Source: JAAYYY01 sp964579295 (GTDB lineage Bacteria; Chloroflexota; Anaerolineae; Promineifilales; Promineifilaceae). Taken from it: a stretch of 64,000 nucleotides of DNA. Position 1 is the first letter of the stretch, and the number at the start of each line of letters is the position of its first letter. Positions 19,164-29,503 of the stretch are shown piece by piece. Position numbers and translations under genes: made by a program. The stretch is taken from NCBI GenBank assembly GCA_964579295.1, contig CAZOGK010000004.1:62001-126000 (forward strand), in the 5' to 3' direction. The notes beneath the pieces were generated by a model. It made no database searches. It saw only the letters and a list, made by a program, of their open reading frames with translations, and was not told the DNA's origin.

Positions 19164-19246
19164 GGCAACAAACGATAGCAGCGTCGAAGCGACTGAACTC
19201 GCAACGACCAGGGGCGTTCTCGTAGTAACGACTTCCGTCGTTCGCC
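19164..19246. repeat. 83-base intergenic repeat, copy 1
   Basis: This aligns without gaps to 31123-31205 at about 75% identity (62 of 83 positions by eye). Identical blocks include AGCGACTGA, CGCAACGACCAG and GTCGTTCGCC. It contains the hairpin AACGAC-TTCC-GTCGTT. It lies between yidC and jag. Confidence 0.7.
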
Positions 19247-19309
19247 AGCACGATCATTTAATCAAGATAGAAAGGTTCGTCACACGCGGGAGGATTGAGA
19301 GAGACAAGC

Positions 19310-20152
19310 ATGAGCGACCAGTCAATTGAAATTCAGGGTAGTGACGTCGATGTGGCTATTGCCGCCGGGCTGCGCCAGCTGGGGCTGACTTCGGATCAGG
19401 TCATCGTCGAAGTCGTGGACGAAGGGCGGCGGGGCATCCTGGGCATGGGCAGCCGCGACGCCGTGGTGCGCCTCACGCCGCTGGCCGCGCCGCCGCCGCG
19501 GGCAAGCCAACAGCCGCCGGCGCAGACGAAACCCGTGGAGACGAGCGCGCCGCCCGTGGCCGCAAAAGCGGAGGACACAACGCCGAGGCCGGCCCACCTC
19601 CCGCAGCCGCTGCCCGCCGCCGACGATGATGACGATTGGGCCGACCGCGAGGTGAGCGAGGAAGCGGACGGCGAGACGGCTTCCGTGGCGCTGGAAATCG
19701 TCTCCGAGCTGCTGGACAAGATGCACTTCCGCAACATCGAGATCAGCATCGAGCAGACCGAGCCGGACGACAAGACCGGCCGCGTCATGACAGTCATTCA
19801 GGTGGAAGGGCCCGAGCTAAACAGCCTGATCGGCCCGCGCGGCGAGACGCTGAACGAGCTGCAATACGTCGCCCGCCTCATGGTCAGCCACGAGCTGAAG
19901 CGGCGCGCCAACTTCATCGTCGATGTCGACGGCTACCGCGAGCGCCGCCGCGAGGCGCTGGCCCGGCTGGCCGAGCGCACCGCCGAGAAAGCCGTGCGCC
20001 GCAACCGCGCCGTGACGCTCGAGGCGATGTCGGCCTACGACCGCCGCATCATCCACATGGCCCTGCGCGACGACGAGCGCGTTTACACCAGCAGCGTCGG
20101 CGAAGGGGCCGCGCGCCGCGTGCGCGTCTATCTGAAAGAGCGCCAGGGATAA
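19310..20152 (+). CDS. jag: Jag/KhpB-like RNA-binding protein (Jag-N, KH, R3H)
   Basis: A 280-aa cytoplasmic RNA-binding protein. The Jag-N domain (residues 1-55) includes the EGRRGILGMGSRDAVV signature. A Pro/Ala-rich acidic linker follows. The KH domain (about 125-205) includes LIGPRGETLNELQYVARLMV, and the R3H domain is at the C-terminus (RRIIHMALRDDERVYTSSVGEGAARRV). Partners of this family (KhpA/KhpB) bind RNA and affect cell division and elongation. The ATG at 19310 is preferred over TTG at 19295, because the GGAGG abuts the TTG. It is the last gene of the rpmH-yidC cluster. Confidence 0.93.
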   Translation: MSDQSIEIQGSDVDVAIAAGLRQLGLTSDQVIVEVVDEGRRGILGMGSRDAVVRLTPLAAPPPRASQQPPAQTKPVETSAPPVAAKAEDTTPRPAHLPQPLPAADDDDDWADREVSEEADGETASVALEIVSELLDKMHFRNIEISIEQTEPDDKTGRVMTVIQVEGPELNSLIGPRGETLNELQYVARLMVSHELKRRANFIVDVDGYRERRREALARLAERTAEKAVRRNRAVTLEAMSAYDRRIIHMALRDDERVYTSSVGEGAARRVRVYLKERQG

Positions 20153-20284
20153 CCGCCCCGGGGGGCCTGCTCGCCCTCATGAGCTTTTGCAGCTAGACTT
20201 GTAGCGTGATTTTTCAAGTCGCCCCGCGCCAGGGAGCGATTTACAAAATTGCTGTACGAGTGGACGGGCTTTGGGGGGCATTCA

Positions 20285-21868
20285 TTATAGGGAGACGAGC
20301 TGCATCGTCGTCACGTCTTTGATGCCGCGCAGGGCGTCCAGCACTGGCTGCGGCGGCTCGTCGTCCACGTTAATGAAGCTCATCGCTTCCCCGCCGGGCG
20401 TCACCCGGCCCATGCGCCACTCGCCAATATTCACCCCGTAAGCGCCGAGAATCGTCCCCACCTGGCCAATCACGCCGGGTACATCGTGGTTCTGCAGGAT
20501 GAGCACTAGCCCCGTCGGGTTGGCGTCGAGCTGGAAGTTGTCCACCTGCACGATGCGCGGCTGAACGCCGCCAAAGAGCACGCCGGAAATGGTGCGCTGG
20601 CCCCCTTCCCAGGTGACACGGCAGGAAATCAGGTTGGGATAGTCTGCCCTGGCGACGCCGCTCGTCTGCGAGATGGTAATGCCCTTCTCCTCGGCCAGCA
20701 GCGGCGCGTTGATATAGTTGACCGACTCCGGCAGCGTCCGCTCCAGCAGCCCTTTGAGCAGCGCCGCCGCCACCGGCCGCACCAGCTCGTCCACCGTGTC
20801 GCCGCGCACCTCTACCTCTAGGCGCCGGATGGGCGCCGGCGCCAGCGCACTCTGCAGAATGCCCATCTTCTCTGCCAGGACCATATAGGGGCGCATCGTC
20901 GCCAGGTCCGGCCCGCTAGGGTAGGGCATGTTGACCGCATTGCGTACGTCCACGCCGCGCAGCGCGTCCAGCACCTGATCGACAATTTGCGTGGCGACTT
21001 CGTGCTGCGCTTCGATCGTGCTGGCGCCCAGGTGCGGCGTATGCAGCACGTTCGGCAGGCCGAGCAAAGGATTCTCCTGCGGCGGCTCCTGGCTATAGAC
21101 GTCGAGCGCGGCAGCGGCCACCTTGCCGCTCCGCAGCGCCTCGGCCAGCGCTGCCTCGTCGATGAGCTTGCCGCGCGCCACGTTGACCAGGCGCACCCCG
21201 TCTTTCATCTGCGCGATGGTTCCGGCGTTGATAATTCCCTGGGTCTCCGGAGTGGACGAGGCGTGTAGCGTGATATAGTCCGATTGCCCCAGCAGCTCGT
21301 CCAGATTGACCAGCGTCACCTCTAACTGGCGCGCCACCTGCTCGGAGACAAAGGGGTCGTAGGCCAGCACCTCCATACCGAACGACTGGGCGCGGCGGGC
21401 GACAAGCTGGCCGATGCGGCCAATGCCGATGATGCCCAGCGTTTTGCCGTAGAGCTGCACGCCCACAAAATCATTGCGGCGCCACTCTCCCTGCCCAAGC
21501 GAGGCGTGCGCCGCGGCCGTATGGCGGCTAAGCGCCAGCATCAGGGCCAATGTCTGTTCGGCGGTGGCAATGCTATTGGCGGCCGGCGTGTTCATGACGA
21601 TGACGCCGGCCAGGGTGGCCGCGCGCACGTCGATGTTATCGACGCCCATGCCGGCGCGGCCCACCACCTTCAGCCGCTTGCCGGCCTCAAGCAAATCGGC
21701 GTCTACCTGGGTACCGCTGCGCACGATGAGCGCGTCATAGTTGCCTATGATTGCCAGCAGCTCCTCCTTGCTCAGGCCGGTTTTCGCGTCGTAGCTGGCG
21801 TCGGGCGCCGCCTCCAGTCGCTGCAGCCCCGCTTCGCCGAGTTTGTCGCTGATGAGGATATGATACAT
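20285..21868 (-). CDS. serA: D-3-phosphoglycerate dehydrogenase
   Basis: The enzyme oxidises 3-phosphoglycerate to 3-phosphohydroxypyruvate with NAD, the first step of serine synthesis. The 527-aa protein is the long type: catalytic and nucleotide-binding domains (GKTLGIIGIGRIGQLVARR, NVARGKLIDEAALAEALRSG, HTPHLGASTIEAQ), then an allosteric substrate-binding domain and a C-terminal ACT domain (VLILQNHDVPGVIGQVGTILG). The ACT domain usually mediates serine feedback inhibition. AAAGGAA lies before the ATG. It is third in a serB-serC-serA operon, 78 bases after serC. Confidence 0.96.
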   Translation of the reverse strand: MYHILISDKLGEAGLQRLEAAPDASYDAKTGLSKEELLAIIGNYDALIVRSGTQVDADLLEAGKRLKVVGRAGMGVDNIDVRAATLAGVIVMNTPAANSIATAEQTLALMLALSRHTAAAHASLGQGEWRRNDFVGVQLYGKTLGIIGIGRIGQLVARRAQSFGMEVLAYDPFVSEQVARQLEVTLVNLDELLGQSDYITLHASSTPETQGIINAGTIAQMKDGVRLVNVARGKLIDEAALAEALRSGKVAAAALDVYSQEPPQENPLLGLPNVLHTPHLGASTIEAQHEVATQIVDQVLDALRGVDVRNAVNMPYPSGPDLATMRPYMVLAEKMGILQSALAPAPIRRLEVEVRGDTVDELVRPVAAALLKGLLERTLPESVNYINAPLLAEEKGITISQTSGVARADYPNLISCRVTWEGGQRTISGVLFGGVQPRIVQVDNFQLDANPTGLVLILQNHDVPGVIGQVGTILGAYGVNIGEWRMGRVTPGGEAMSFINVDDEPPQPVLDALRGIKDVTTMQLVSL

Positions 21869-21946
21869 CGGCTTTCCTTTACATAAACTCGTACAGGTGA
21901 ACGGCGCTTAGGTGTTCGGCGCTTGCAACGTGCCGGTCACCTGAGG

Positions 21947-23047
21947 TCACCCGAGATAGCCGTCGATGGTCGCCAGCAGCTCTTCCAGCTCCGCCATCGT
22001 CGTGTCGCCCATGTGGGCAATGCGGAAGTTCTTGCCCTTCAACGGACCGTAGCCGTTGGAGATAATCATGCCCGCCTGGCGCAGATACTGGTTAAGGGCG
22101 CCGATGTCCAGCCCCCGGTCGTTGCTGATGCAGGTGACGGTCGGCGAGCGGTAGCCGTCGGCGGCAAAGAGCGAGAAGCCGTGGCCGGCGGCCCACGCGA
22201 TGGTCCGGTCGCGCATAGCCAGATGGCGGGCGAAGCGCGCGGCCATGCCCTCGGCCAGCATGTCGTCTAGCTGCCGGTCCAGCGCATACATCAGGCTGAT
22301 GGCCGGCGTCGCCGGCGTCTGGTCGCGCAGCAGATATTTCTCTAGCTGCACCACGTCGAAATAGTAGCCGCGGTTTTCCACCTGCTGCGCCCGCTCCAGT
22401 GCGCGGTCCGACATGGCGGCGAAGGCGAGGCCGGCCGGCAGGGCGAAGGCTTTCTGGCTGCTGGTGAAGACCATATCCAGGTCCCATTCGTCGGTGCGCA
22501 CTTCCGCGCCGGCCAGGCCGCTCACCGAATCCACCAGGATCATGATCTCGTCGCCGCCCGGCAGCGCGCGGACAGCGCTGGCAATCTCGCGGATGGGGCT
22601 GGTCACGCCCGTGCTCGTCTCGTTGTGCACGATAGCCACGGCGTCAAAGCCGCCGCCGGCCAGCCGCTCGACGACTTGCTCCGGCAGAATCGGCTCGCCC
22701 CAGGGGACTTCGAGCAGCACGGTTTCCTTGCCGTTGGCCTCGGCCACTTCGCGCCAGCGGTCGGCGAAGGCGCCGTTGACGCAGGCCAGCACTCGGCGCT
22801 GCACCAGGTTGCGCACCGAGCCCTCCTGCCAGCCGGTGCCCGAGGAGGCCGTGACGTAAACGCGCTTCTCGGTGAGGAAGACCTGGCGCAGCTTCTTCTG
22901 AATGGAGGCAAACAGGTCGGCCGCTTCCGGCATGCGGTGGCCCACCATCCACCGCGTCTGGGCGTCGAGGATCTCAGCCCGGACTTCTGTCGGGCCGGGG
23001 ATGAACAGCCTGATATGCTTCTCGGAACTTCGCAGCGATTCGCTCAT
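21947..23047 (-). CDS. serC: Class V aminotransferase, probable phosphoserine aminotransferase
   Basis: A PLP-dependent aminotransferase of fold type I, class V (COG0075-like), 366 aa from the ATG at 23047. The N-terminus LFIPGPTEVRAEIL is typical of the alanine-glyoxylate/serine-pyruvate group. DSVSGLAGAEV holds the PLP-binding Asp and TSSQKAFALP the Schiff-base Lys. By family alone it could be serine-glyoxylate aminotransferase. Its place between a phosphoserine-phosphatase-like gene and serA makes phosphoserine aminotransferase the better call. A TTG at 23074 is also in frame. Either start overlaps the preceding gene, by 74 or 101 bases. Confidence 0.8.
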   Translation of the reverse strand: MSESLRSSEKHIRLFIPGPTEVRAEILDAQTRWMVGHRMPEAADLFASIQKKLRQVFLTEKRVYVTASSGTGWQEGSVRNLVQRRVLACVNGAFADRWREVAEANGKETVLLEVPWGEPILPEQVVERLAGGGFDAVAIVHNETSTGVTSPIREIASAVRALPGGDEIMILVDSVSGLAGAEVRTDEWDLDMVFTSSQKAFALPAGLAFAAMSDRALERAQQVENRGYYFDVVQLEKYLLRDQTPATPAISLMYALDRQLDDMLAEGMAARFARHLAMRDRTIAWAAGHGFSLFAADGYRSPTVTCISNDRGLDIGALNQYLRQAGMIISNGYGPLKGKNFRIAHMGDTTMAELEELLATIDGYLG

Positions 23048-23828
23048 CGTTAAATGTGATGACTCCTTCTTCAATGAGAGCGCGCGCCCGGCGGGCGACG
23101 GGCGCGAGGTTTGTCTGGTCTAGTTGCGAGAGCAGGGCCGGGCCTGCCGCCAGGGCCAGCAGCGGCGCCAGCGAGCGGCTCTCCAGGAAGAGCGGCGCTT
23201 CGCGGCGCACCCGCTCGCGCGTGACGACGCCGCCATAGCCGACAAAGAGGTCCACCGCGCTGCCGGCCAGCAGGTCGCTGACCCCATCGCCGACCAGCAG
23301 CGAGCGCCCCTTCTTCCCCTGCAGCAGCTCGCGCACAATATCGGCCTTGCCGCTGCTGGCGGTCAGCTCGCTGGGCTGGTAGTCGCGGTAGCGCTTCGCG
23401 GCGTTCTCGTCGCTCGTCCACCACTGGCCGGAAAGCTCGTTGTAGGCGACGTTGACCGCGCGGATATTTTCACGGGGGACGCCGAGATAGATGCCGAACT
23501 CGGCCACCGGCTCGGCCAGCCCGCCGCTGATGATGTACACCTCGTGCTCCAGCGCCTGCAGCGCGGCAATGACAGCCCGCGCATCTTCGACCACGTTATC
23601 TTTGTACTGCTGGCGCACGGCGGCTATCTGCTGCCGGGTAGGGCGCACCGCCTGCAGCCGCCGCTCGTAGACCTCGTGCAGGTCCAGGTCGCCGTCCATA
23701 GCCGCCCGGGTCAGCACCTCGACACGCCAGCCTTTGCCGGCCGTCGCCGCCAGGGCATCAATCCCTTCAATGGTCGTCAGGGTGGAGTCGCAATCAAAGA
23801 GGACGTGTTTATAGGGGGGCCAGCGCAT
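22974..23828 (-). CDS. serB: HAD-family phosphatase, probable phosphoserine phosphatase
   Basis: A 284-aa haloacid-dehalogenase-fold phosphatase. The nucleophile motif is LFDCDSTLT (residues about 10-18), motif II is IISGG, Lys lies in SSGKADIV, and the metal-binding motif is LVGDGVSDLLAG. These are SerB-like, and the operon partners are the other two serine-pathway enzymes. The protein continues about 60 residues past the HAD fold (LLALAAGPALL to the end). That tail overlaps the start of the aminotransferase gene by 74 bases, which suggests strong translational coupling. Confidence 0.82.
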   Translation of the reverse strand: MRWPPYKHVLFDCDSTLTTIEGIDALAATAGKGWRVEVLTRAAMDGDLDLHEVYERRLQAVRPTRQQIAAVRQQYKDNVVEDARAVIAALQALEHEVYIISGGLAEPVAEFGIYLGVPRENIRAVNVAYNELSGQWWTSDENAAKRYRDYQPSELTASSGKADIVRELLQGKKGRSLLVGDGVSDLLAGSAVDLFVGYGGVVTRERVRREAPLFLESRSLAPLLALAAGPALLSQLDQTNLAPVARRARALIEEGVITFNDERIAAKFREAYQAVHPRPDRSPG

Positions 23829-23861
23829 TGCCTACCTGTCGTGTCGTCGATAGCGTCCCTG

Positions 23862-23890
23862 ATTGTACTGAGCGGGCAGGCGATTGGCAA
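23862..23890 (-). promoter_or_regulatory. Promoter of the serB-serC-serA operon
   Basis: Reading the minus strand, TTGCCA (23890-23885) and TACAAT (23867-23862) are separated by 17 bases. The -35 box overlaps the last codons region of the upstream phosphatase gene. Confidence 0.65.
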
Positions 23891-23894
23891 CGTC

Positions 23895-24686
23895 TTACAG
23901 CAGCGACAACAACAGCGCATGCAAATGCCCGTTCGTCGCCAGGCACGACTCGCGATGGGCGCCCGGCTGCCAGGGCTGACCCTCCCAGTCAGTCATGCGC
24001 CCGCCGGCCTCAGTGACCAGCAGCGACCCGGCGGCCACGTCCCACGGCTTGAGCGAGGCGTTGAAATAGGCGTCCAGCCGCCCGGCCGCTACCCAGGCCT
24101 GGGCCAGCGCCGCCGAGCCGATGGCTCGCACCGTGTGGAAGCGCGGCGCGATGCGCTCTAGCTGCGCGATGGTCGCCGCCCGCCGCTCCTCGGCGTGCGA
24201 CCAGTCGAGGGAGACGAAGCCGTCGTCCGGCTCGCGCAGCTCGCTTACCGCCATCGGCGCGCCGTTCAGGGTGGCCCCCTGCCCGGCCGCCGCGGCGAAC
24301 ATTTCCCGGCGAATCGGGTCGTAGGTGACGGCGGCCAGTACGCGCCCCTCGCCAATGGCCGCAATGGAAATGCAGATGAGCGGCACGCGCCGGCTGTAGT
24401 TGCTGGTGCCGTCGATAGGATCGACCAACCAGCGGATAGCGCCTGCTTCCGGCAGCGACTCATCTTCTTCTTCGGTCAGGAAGCCGTGGTGGGGAAAGCG
24501 GCCGCGGATCAGGTCGGTGATCAGCGCCTGGGCGCCAATATCGTCGTCGGTCACCCAATCGCGGAAGCCTTTACTCTGCCGCGTGCGCTCCCGGTCGCGG
24601 CGCTCCTCCAGGTAGTCACCGGCCCGCGTCGCCGCCTCTACCGCCACGTCAAGCAATTCGCTGGCTAATGTCTGGTTCATTGCCAT
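23895..24686 (-). CDS. Inositol-monophosphatase-family phosphatase
   Basis: A 263-aa Mg-dependent, Li-sensitive-type phosphatase. The metal ligands are in FLTEEED (Glu about 72), VDPIDGTSNY (Asp about 89, 91, 92) and KPWDVAAGSLLVTEAGG (Asp about 216). The substrate may be inositol phosphate, histidinol phosphate, fructose-1,6-bisphosphate or PAP; the sequence alone does not decide. No Shine-Dalgarno sequence precedes ATG 24686 or the next ATG at 24680. A 13-base hairpin lies only 3 bases before the first ATG, so the start region may be structured or leaderless. Confidence 0.85.
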   Translation of the reverse strand: MAMNQTLASELLDVAVEAATRAGDYLEERRDRERTRQSKGFRDWVTDDDIGAQALITDLIRGRFPHHGFLTEEEDESLPEAGAIRWLVDPIDGTSNYSRRVPLICISIAAIGEGRVLAAVTYDPIRREMFAAAAGQGATLNGAPMAVSELREPDDGFVSLDWSHAEERRAATIAQLERIAPRFHTVRAIGSAALAQAWVAAGRLDAYFNASLKPWDVAAGSLLVTEAGGRMTDWEGQPWQPGAHRESCLATNGHLHALLLSLL

Positions 24687-24689
24687 AAG

Positions 24690-24725
24690 AAACGGGCCAG
24701 GGTCTTATCCGGCCCTGGCCCGTTT
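24690..24725 (-). terminator. Perfect 13-base hairpin after the sugar-binding protein gene
   Basis: The arms 24690-24702 and 24713-24725 are perfectly complementary (AAACGGGCCAGGG and its complement) around a 10-base loop. It follows the stop of the minus-strand binding-protein gene and precedes the phosphatase gene. The flanks are T-rich (GTTTC) without a long T-run, so it is a good but not ideal terminator. Confidence 0.7.
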
Positions 24726-24756
24726 CACGATTTAAAGCTACAGGCTATTCAGGCGC

Positions 24757-26349
<1,593 letters not shown>

Positions 26350-26505
26350 CTGTGTAATTCTCCTCCAGTACAGTAACAAAAGGGTGTATGACCGTGTCTG
26401 CGGTCGGGAAACACTCTTCTCTCCTTTAGCAACGGCTCTTGCCGGCAAACCCCGGCGTCTGGCCTGAAAATCGGGTGCGGCATCACCTCCTTTCGTGAAT
26501 GTCCT

Positions 26506-27393
26506 TTAACCTTTTAATCCCGTAGTAGCAATGCCTTCGGTAAACTGTTTTTGCGTAAAGAAGTAAAGCACAATTAGCGGCAAAATGGTAATGACCGCGC
26601 CGGCCATGCGCAGATGGTTCTGGGCGCCCGACTCGTCAAGGAAGGAGAGCAAACCATAGCTGATCGGGCGCCAGTCTGGGGTGGTGGTTACCAGGATCGG
26701 CCAGGCCAGCGCGTTCCACGAGCCGATGAAGCTGAAAAGTATGACGCTGACGATGGCGGCGCGCGATAGGGGCACCACCACCTGCAGCAGGTAGCGGATG
26801 TGGCCGGCGCCATCTATGCGCGCCGAGTCCCACAGCTCTTCGGGAATCTGCTGGAAGAACTGGCGCAGGAGCAGGATGCTGAAGGCGCTCGCCATAAAGG
26901 GAATGGTCAGCGCCGGCCAGTTATTGATCCACGTGATTGGCGTCACCCGCCCCAACCAGACCACGGTGATAAAGTTGGGCACCCAGGTAATCGCTTCCGG
27001 CAGGATGAGCGTCGAAAGGAGCAGGGCAAAGAGGAAGTTCTTGCCCGGGAAATTCATGCGGGCAAAGGCATAGGCGGCCAGCGTGCAAAAGACAACCTGG
27101 CCGGAAACAGTAATTGCCGCCAGCCGCACGCTGTTCCAGAAATAGAGGCCAAAGCGCGCCTCGCGCCAGGCCCGGGCGTAGTTGCCCCATTGCGGCGTCG
27201 CCGGCAGCAGCGCGCGCCCGCCCGACTCCGACAGGTTCATCAGCGAGACGCTGACCGTGAGCAGGAAGGGAATGATGGCGACGACGGCCCCGACGATGAG
27301 GATGATGTAGATGACGATGCGCCCGACGTCAATGCGCTGCGCGTCCGGATGCGCTTCTCGGGTGGGGGCCGGCGGTGCAGTCAAATCAGCCAT
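26506..27393 (-). CDS. ABC transporter permease (MalG-like)
   Basis: A 295-aa inner-membrane permease with six predicted membrane segments, starting with IVIYIILIVGAVVAIIPFLLTVSVS. The EAA loop that contacts the ATPase reads ELWDSARIDGAGHIRYLLQVVVPLSRAAI. The start at 27393 overlaps the stop of the upstream permease (ATGGCTGA), so the two are coupled. The substrate should be a sugar or sugar alcohol, from the linked binding protein. Confidence 0.92.
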   Translation of the reverse strand: MADLTAPPAPTREAHPDAQRIDVGRIVIYIILIVGAVVAIIPFLLTVSVSLMNLSESGGRALLPATPQWGNYARAWREARFGLYFWNSVRLAAITVSGQVVFCTLAAYAFARMNFPGKNFLFALLLSTLILPEAITWVPNFITVVWLGRVTPITWINNWPALTIPFMASAFSILLLRQFFQQIPEELWDSARIDGAGHIRYLLQVVVPLSRAAIVSVILFSFIGSWNALAWPILVTTTPDWRPISYGLLSFLDESGAQNHLRMAGAVITILPLIVLYFFTQKQFTEGIATTGLKG

Positions 27394-29110
27394 AGAAAAC
27401 TCGCCTGCTGGCAATACGATTGTTGACGACGGTCAGGGCCATGACGATGATGAGCAGCAGCATCGCCAGCGCCGCGGCATACCCATAGCGCGTATCGCGC
27501 TTCATGGCGTCGAAGATGACGACGCTGATCGTATCGGCCGTGCCCAGGGCCGCCGGAGAGCGCAGCACGTAAATATGGTTAAAGGCCTTAAAGGTGCCGA
27601 TAACGGCATAGAGCGTCAGGAAGTAGATGGTCGGCGAGAGCAGGGGCAGCGTCACGTGGCGGAACTGCGCCCAGCGTCCGGCGCCGTCGATAGAGGCGGC
27701 TTCATAGAGGCTGCCCGGAATCGCGCCCAGGCCGGCCAGGAAGATGACGGTGTTAAAGCCGACGAAGCTCCACACGCCAAAGATAATAATCACCACCAGC
27801 GACAGGCTGGGACCCGCCGCCCACGCTGGCAGCGTCACACCACTGCCGGCCATAAGCTGGAAAACGCCTGTCGGCTCATTCAGCCAGCCCAGCGTATCCA
27901 TCCCCAGCAGGCTGAACAGGCTGTTCATCGGCGCCGTGTCCCGGCCCGAAAAGATGACGCGGAAGACGGCCGCGGCGCCGACGGTGGGCGTGATGTAGGG
28001 CAAAAAGTAGATCATGCGGAAGGCGGCCTTGCCCTTGATGTTCTGGAAGAGGAAGGTCGCCAGCATGAGCGAAATGGCAAACTGGAAGGGGATAGAGCCC
28101 AGTGAATACCAGACAGTGTTGAGCAGGCCCGCCCACCAGCGGCTGTCGCCGGAAGAGGCCGCGCGCGGAATCTCGCCAATCAATATCCAGGCGCCGATCA
28201 TCAGGACGGCGGCGCCTGCCAGCCGCAGCGCGGTGCTCACATTAGAGTCGCGCTGACTGGCGCTGCGCCAGAGCAGCCAGGAGAGGCCGAGCAGGACAAA
28301 GCCGGCGCTGATGGTGACAATGTGCGACCAGATAGCCAGCTCCGTGCCGCTTTCGGCAGCGTCCGCGTAGGCAGCCTGCACCCCTTGCCAGGTGAACCAG
28401 CCCAGAGCCAGCGCGGCGAGAACCAGCACCGTCGTCTGAAAGAACGAGCTGAAGTAGCCGCTCTGGCGCGGGTTGTGCGGGCGGTTGCGCAGCACCCAGT
28501 AAGCCAGCAGGGCGCCGGCCAGCAGCACGGCGAAGCTGAGCAGGAACGGGTTGCGTACCTCCGGCAGGGCCAGCGTCTCCCCGACGAAGCGGCGGAACAG
28601 CTCGCTCGGCGGCCCTTCGCCCTGCTGCTGCGCCGCCCGCATCTGGTCGGCAATGCCCAGCAGCAGCGGCAGGAAGATAAAAAAGGCGCGCGCAAAAAGG
28701 GCAAAGCCCACGCCGAGGACAAAGCCGGGCAGGGCCAGCAGCCAGGGCCGGTCCGCGTGTTCCCGCGCCGTGGCGACGAGCTGGCGCAGCTGGTTGGCTG
28801 CCAGAACGAGAAAGATGATAGCCAGCCAGAAGCCGACGACGTAGGCCAGCTCGCCGGTGGCCCGCACGTAATTCTCCATGCCGGCCGGCGTGCCCACGAT
28901 GCGGTTCAGGCCGCGCAGCGTGCTCTGGTAGGCGGAAAAAGCCAGGGGAAAGATGCCAAAGGTGAAGATGATGAGGAAGGCGGGCAGTAAAAAGAGATAG
29001 GCGAGCAGGCTCTCGCGCACGGCCCGGCCGCGCCGGTTGCTCAGCGAGCCGCTGCGGGCCGCGGCGGCTGCCGGTTTCTCGACACGGGGCGTCGCCACTG
29101 TATCACTCAC
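27386..29110 (-). CDS. ABC transporter permease (MalF-like) with a large N-terminal membrane region
   Basis: A 574-aa permease. The C-terminal 290 residues are a standard MalF-type domain with the EAA loop YEAASIDGAGRWAQFRHVTLPLLSP. The N-terminal half holds several additional hydrophobic segments (LLAYLFLLPAFLIIFTFGIF, YVVGFWLAIIFLVLAANQL, FVLGVGFALFARAFFIFLPL, FLLSFAVLLAGALLAYWVL and more), giving about twice the usual membrane part. The GTG at 29110 with AGAGG 7 bases upstream is the best start; TTG at 29116 lacks spacing. It is the first gene of the transporter operon. Confidence 0.9.
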   Translation of the reverse strand: MSDTVATPRVEKPAAAAARSGSLSNRRGRAVRESLLAYLFLLPAFLIIFTFGIFPLAFSAYQSTLRGLNRIVGTPAGMENYVRATGELAYVVGFWLAIIFLVLAANQLRQLVATAREHADRPWLLALPGFVLGVGFALFARAFFIFLPLLLGIADQMRAAQQQGEGPPSELFRRFVGETLALPEVRNPFLLSFAVLLAGALLAYWVLRNRPHNPRQSGYFSSFFQTTVLVLAALALGWFTWQGVQAAYADAAESGTELAIWSHIVTISAGFVLLGLSWLLWRSASQRDSNVSTALRLAGAAVLMIGAWILIGEIPRAASSGDSRWWAGLLNTVWYSLGSIPFQFAISLMLATFLFQNIKGKAAFRMIYFLPYITPTVGAAAVFRVIFSGRDTAPMNSLFSLLGMDTLGWLNEPTGVFQLMAGSGVTLPAWAAGPSLSLVVIIIFGVWSFVGFNTVIFLAGLGAIPGSLYEAASIDGAGRWAQFRHVTLPLLSPTIYFLTLYAVIGTFKAFNHIYVLRSPAALGTADTISVVIFDAMKRDTRYGYAAALAMLLLIIVMALTVVNNRIASRRVFYG

Positions 29111-29319
29111 AGACAATCCTCTCTGATTGCGCCCCGGCGCGGCGCCGGCGGGTCATGGGCAAAAAGGGAAGGCCAGGGTTGTAAGGCGGTCGGTTGAGTT
29201 GGGATGATTTGCTCCATTGCGTCTGGACTGCCCGTAGCCGGGAAATCCGGTCTGCCTGCAGTAACGTGGTTCACTGTCACCAACTCGACCCCGTTCCGTA
29301 ATGTCGCTCAGCGAGCGTG

Positions 29320-29347
29320 ATTATAACACGGGACTGCCCGGCGACAA
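29320..29347 (-). promoter_or_regulatory. Promoter of the sugar ABC transporter operon
   Basis: Reading the minus strand, TTGTCG (29347-29342) and TATAAT (29325-29320) are separated by 16 bases. The leader is about 200 bases long. No regulator gene lies beside it. Confidence 0.65.
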
Positions 29348-29383
29348 CAGCCGGCGCAGGCCGCGCCATTTCTTATATTCTAA

Positions 29384-29412
29384 TTGCGATTCTCTTATTT
29401 CCATCTTACATA
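29384..29412 (+). promoter_or_regulatory. Candidate promoter of the Hsp20 cluster
   Basis: TTGCGA (29384-29389) and TACATA (29407-29412) are separated by 17 bases. A TTGACA at 29472 has no -10 box at the right distance and is less likely to be used. Confidence 0.45.
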
Positions 29413-29503
29413 CCCTTCCTATCCTCAAAATAGAGGCGCGGGTTGAGCAAATGAACCAAAAAAAAAGGTGGTTGACAACAGTGAATAGAGGAGGTAACTG
29501 AAC

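Larger units (their letters stand above)
29117..29503. other. 387-base divergent intergenic region
   Basis: This holds the transporter promoter (minus strand) and a candidate Hsp20 promoter (plus strand). The last 150 bases are clearly richer in A and T than the surroundings, with a run of nine to ten A residues just before the Hsp20 start. No CIRCE element (TTAGCACTC inverted repeat) and no RNA gene was seen. Confidence 0.6.

Noticed and set aside
20196..20221. GACTTG/CAAGTC inverted repeat after jag as a terminator
   Set aside because: Only a 6-base stem with a long loop and no T-run after it; too weak to list as a feature.
29472..29477. TTGACA near the first Hsp20 gene as a -35 box
   Set aside because: A -10 box at 17 bases would fall inside the ribosome binding site region and no TATAAT-like sequence is there.
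29117..29503. CIRCE/HrcA operator before the Hsp20 genes
   Set aside because: No TTAGCACTC-N9-GAGTGCTAA or near match is present.
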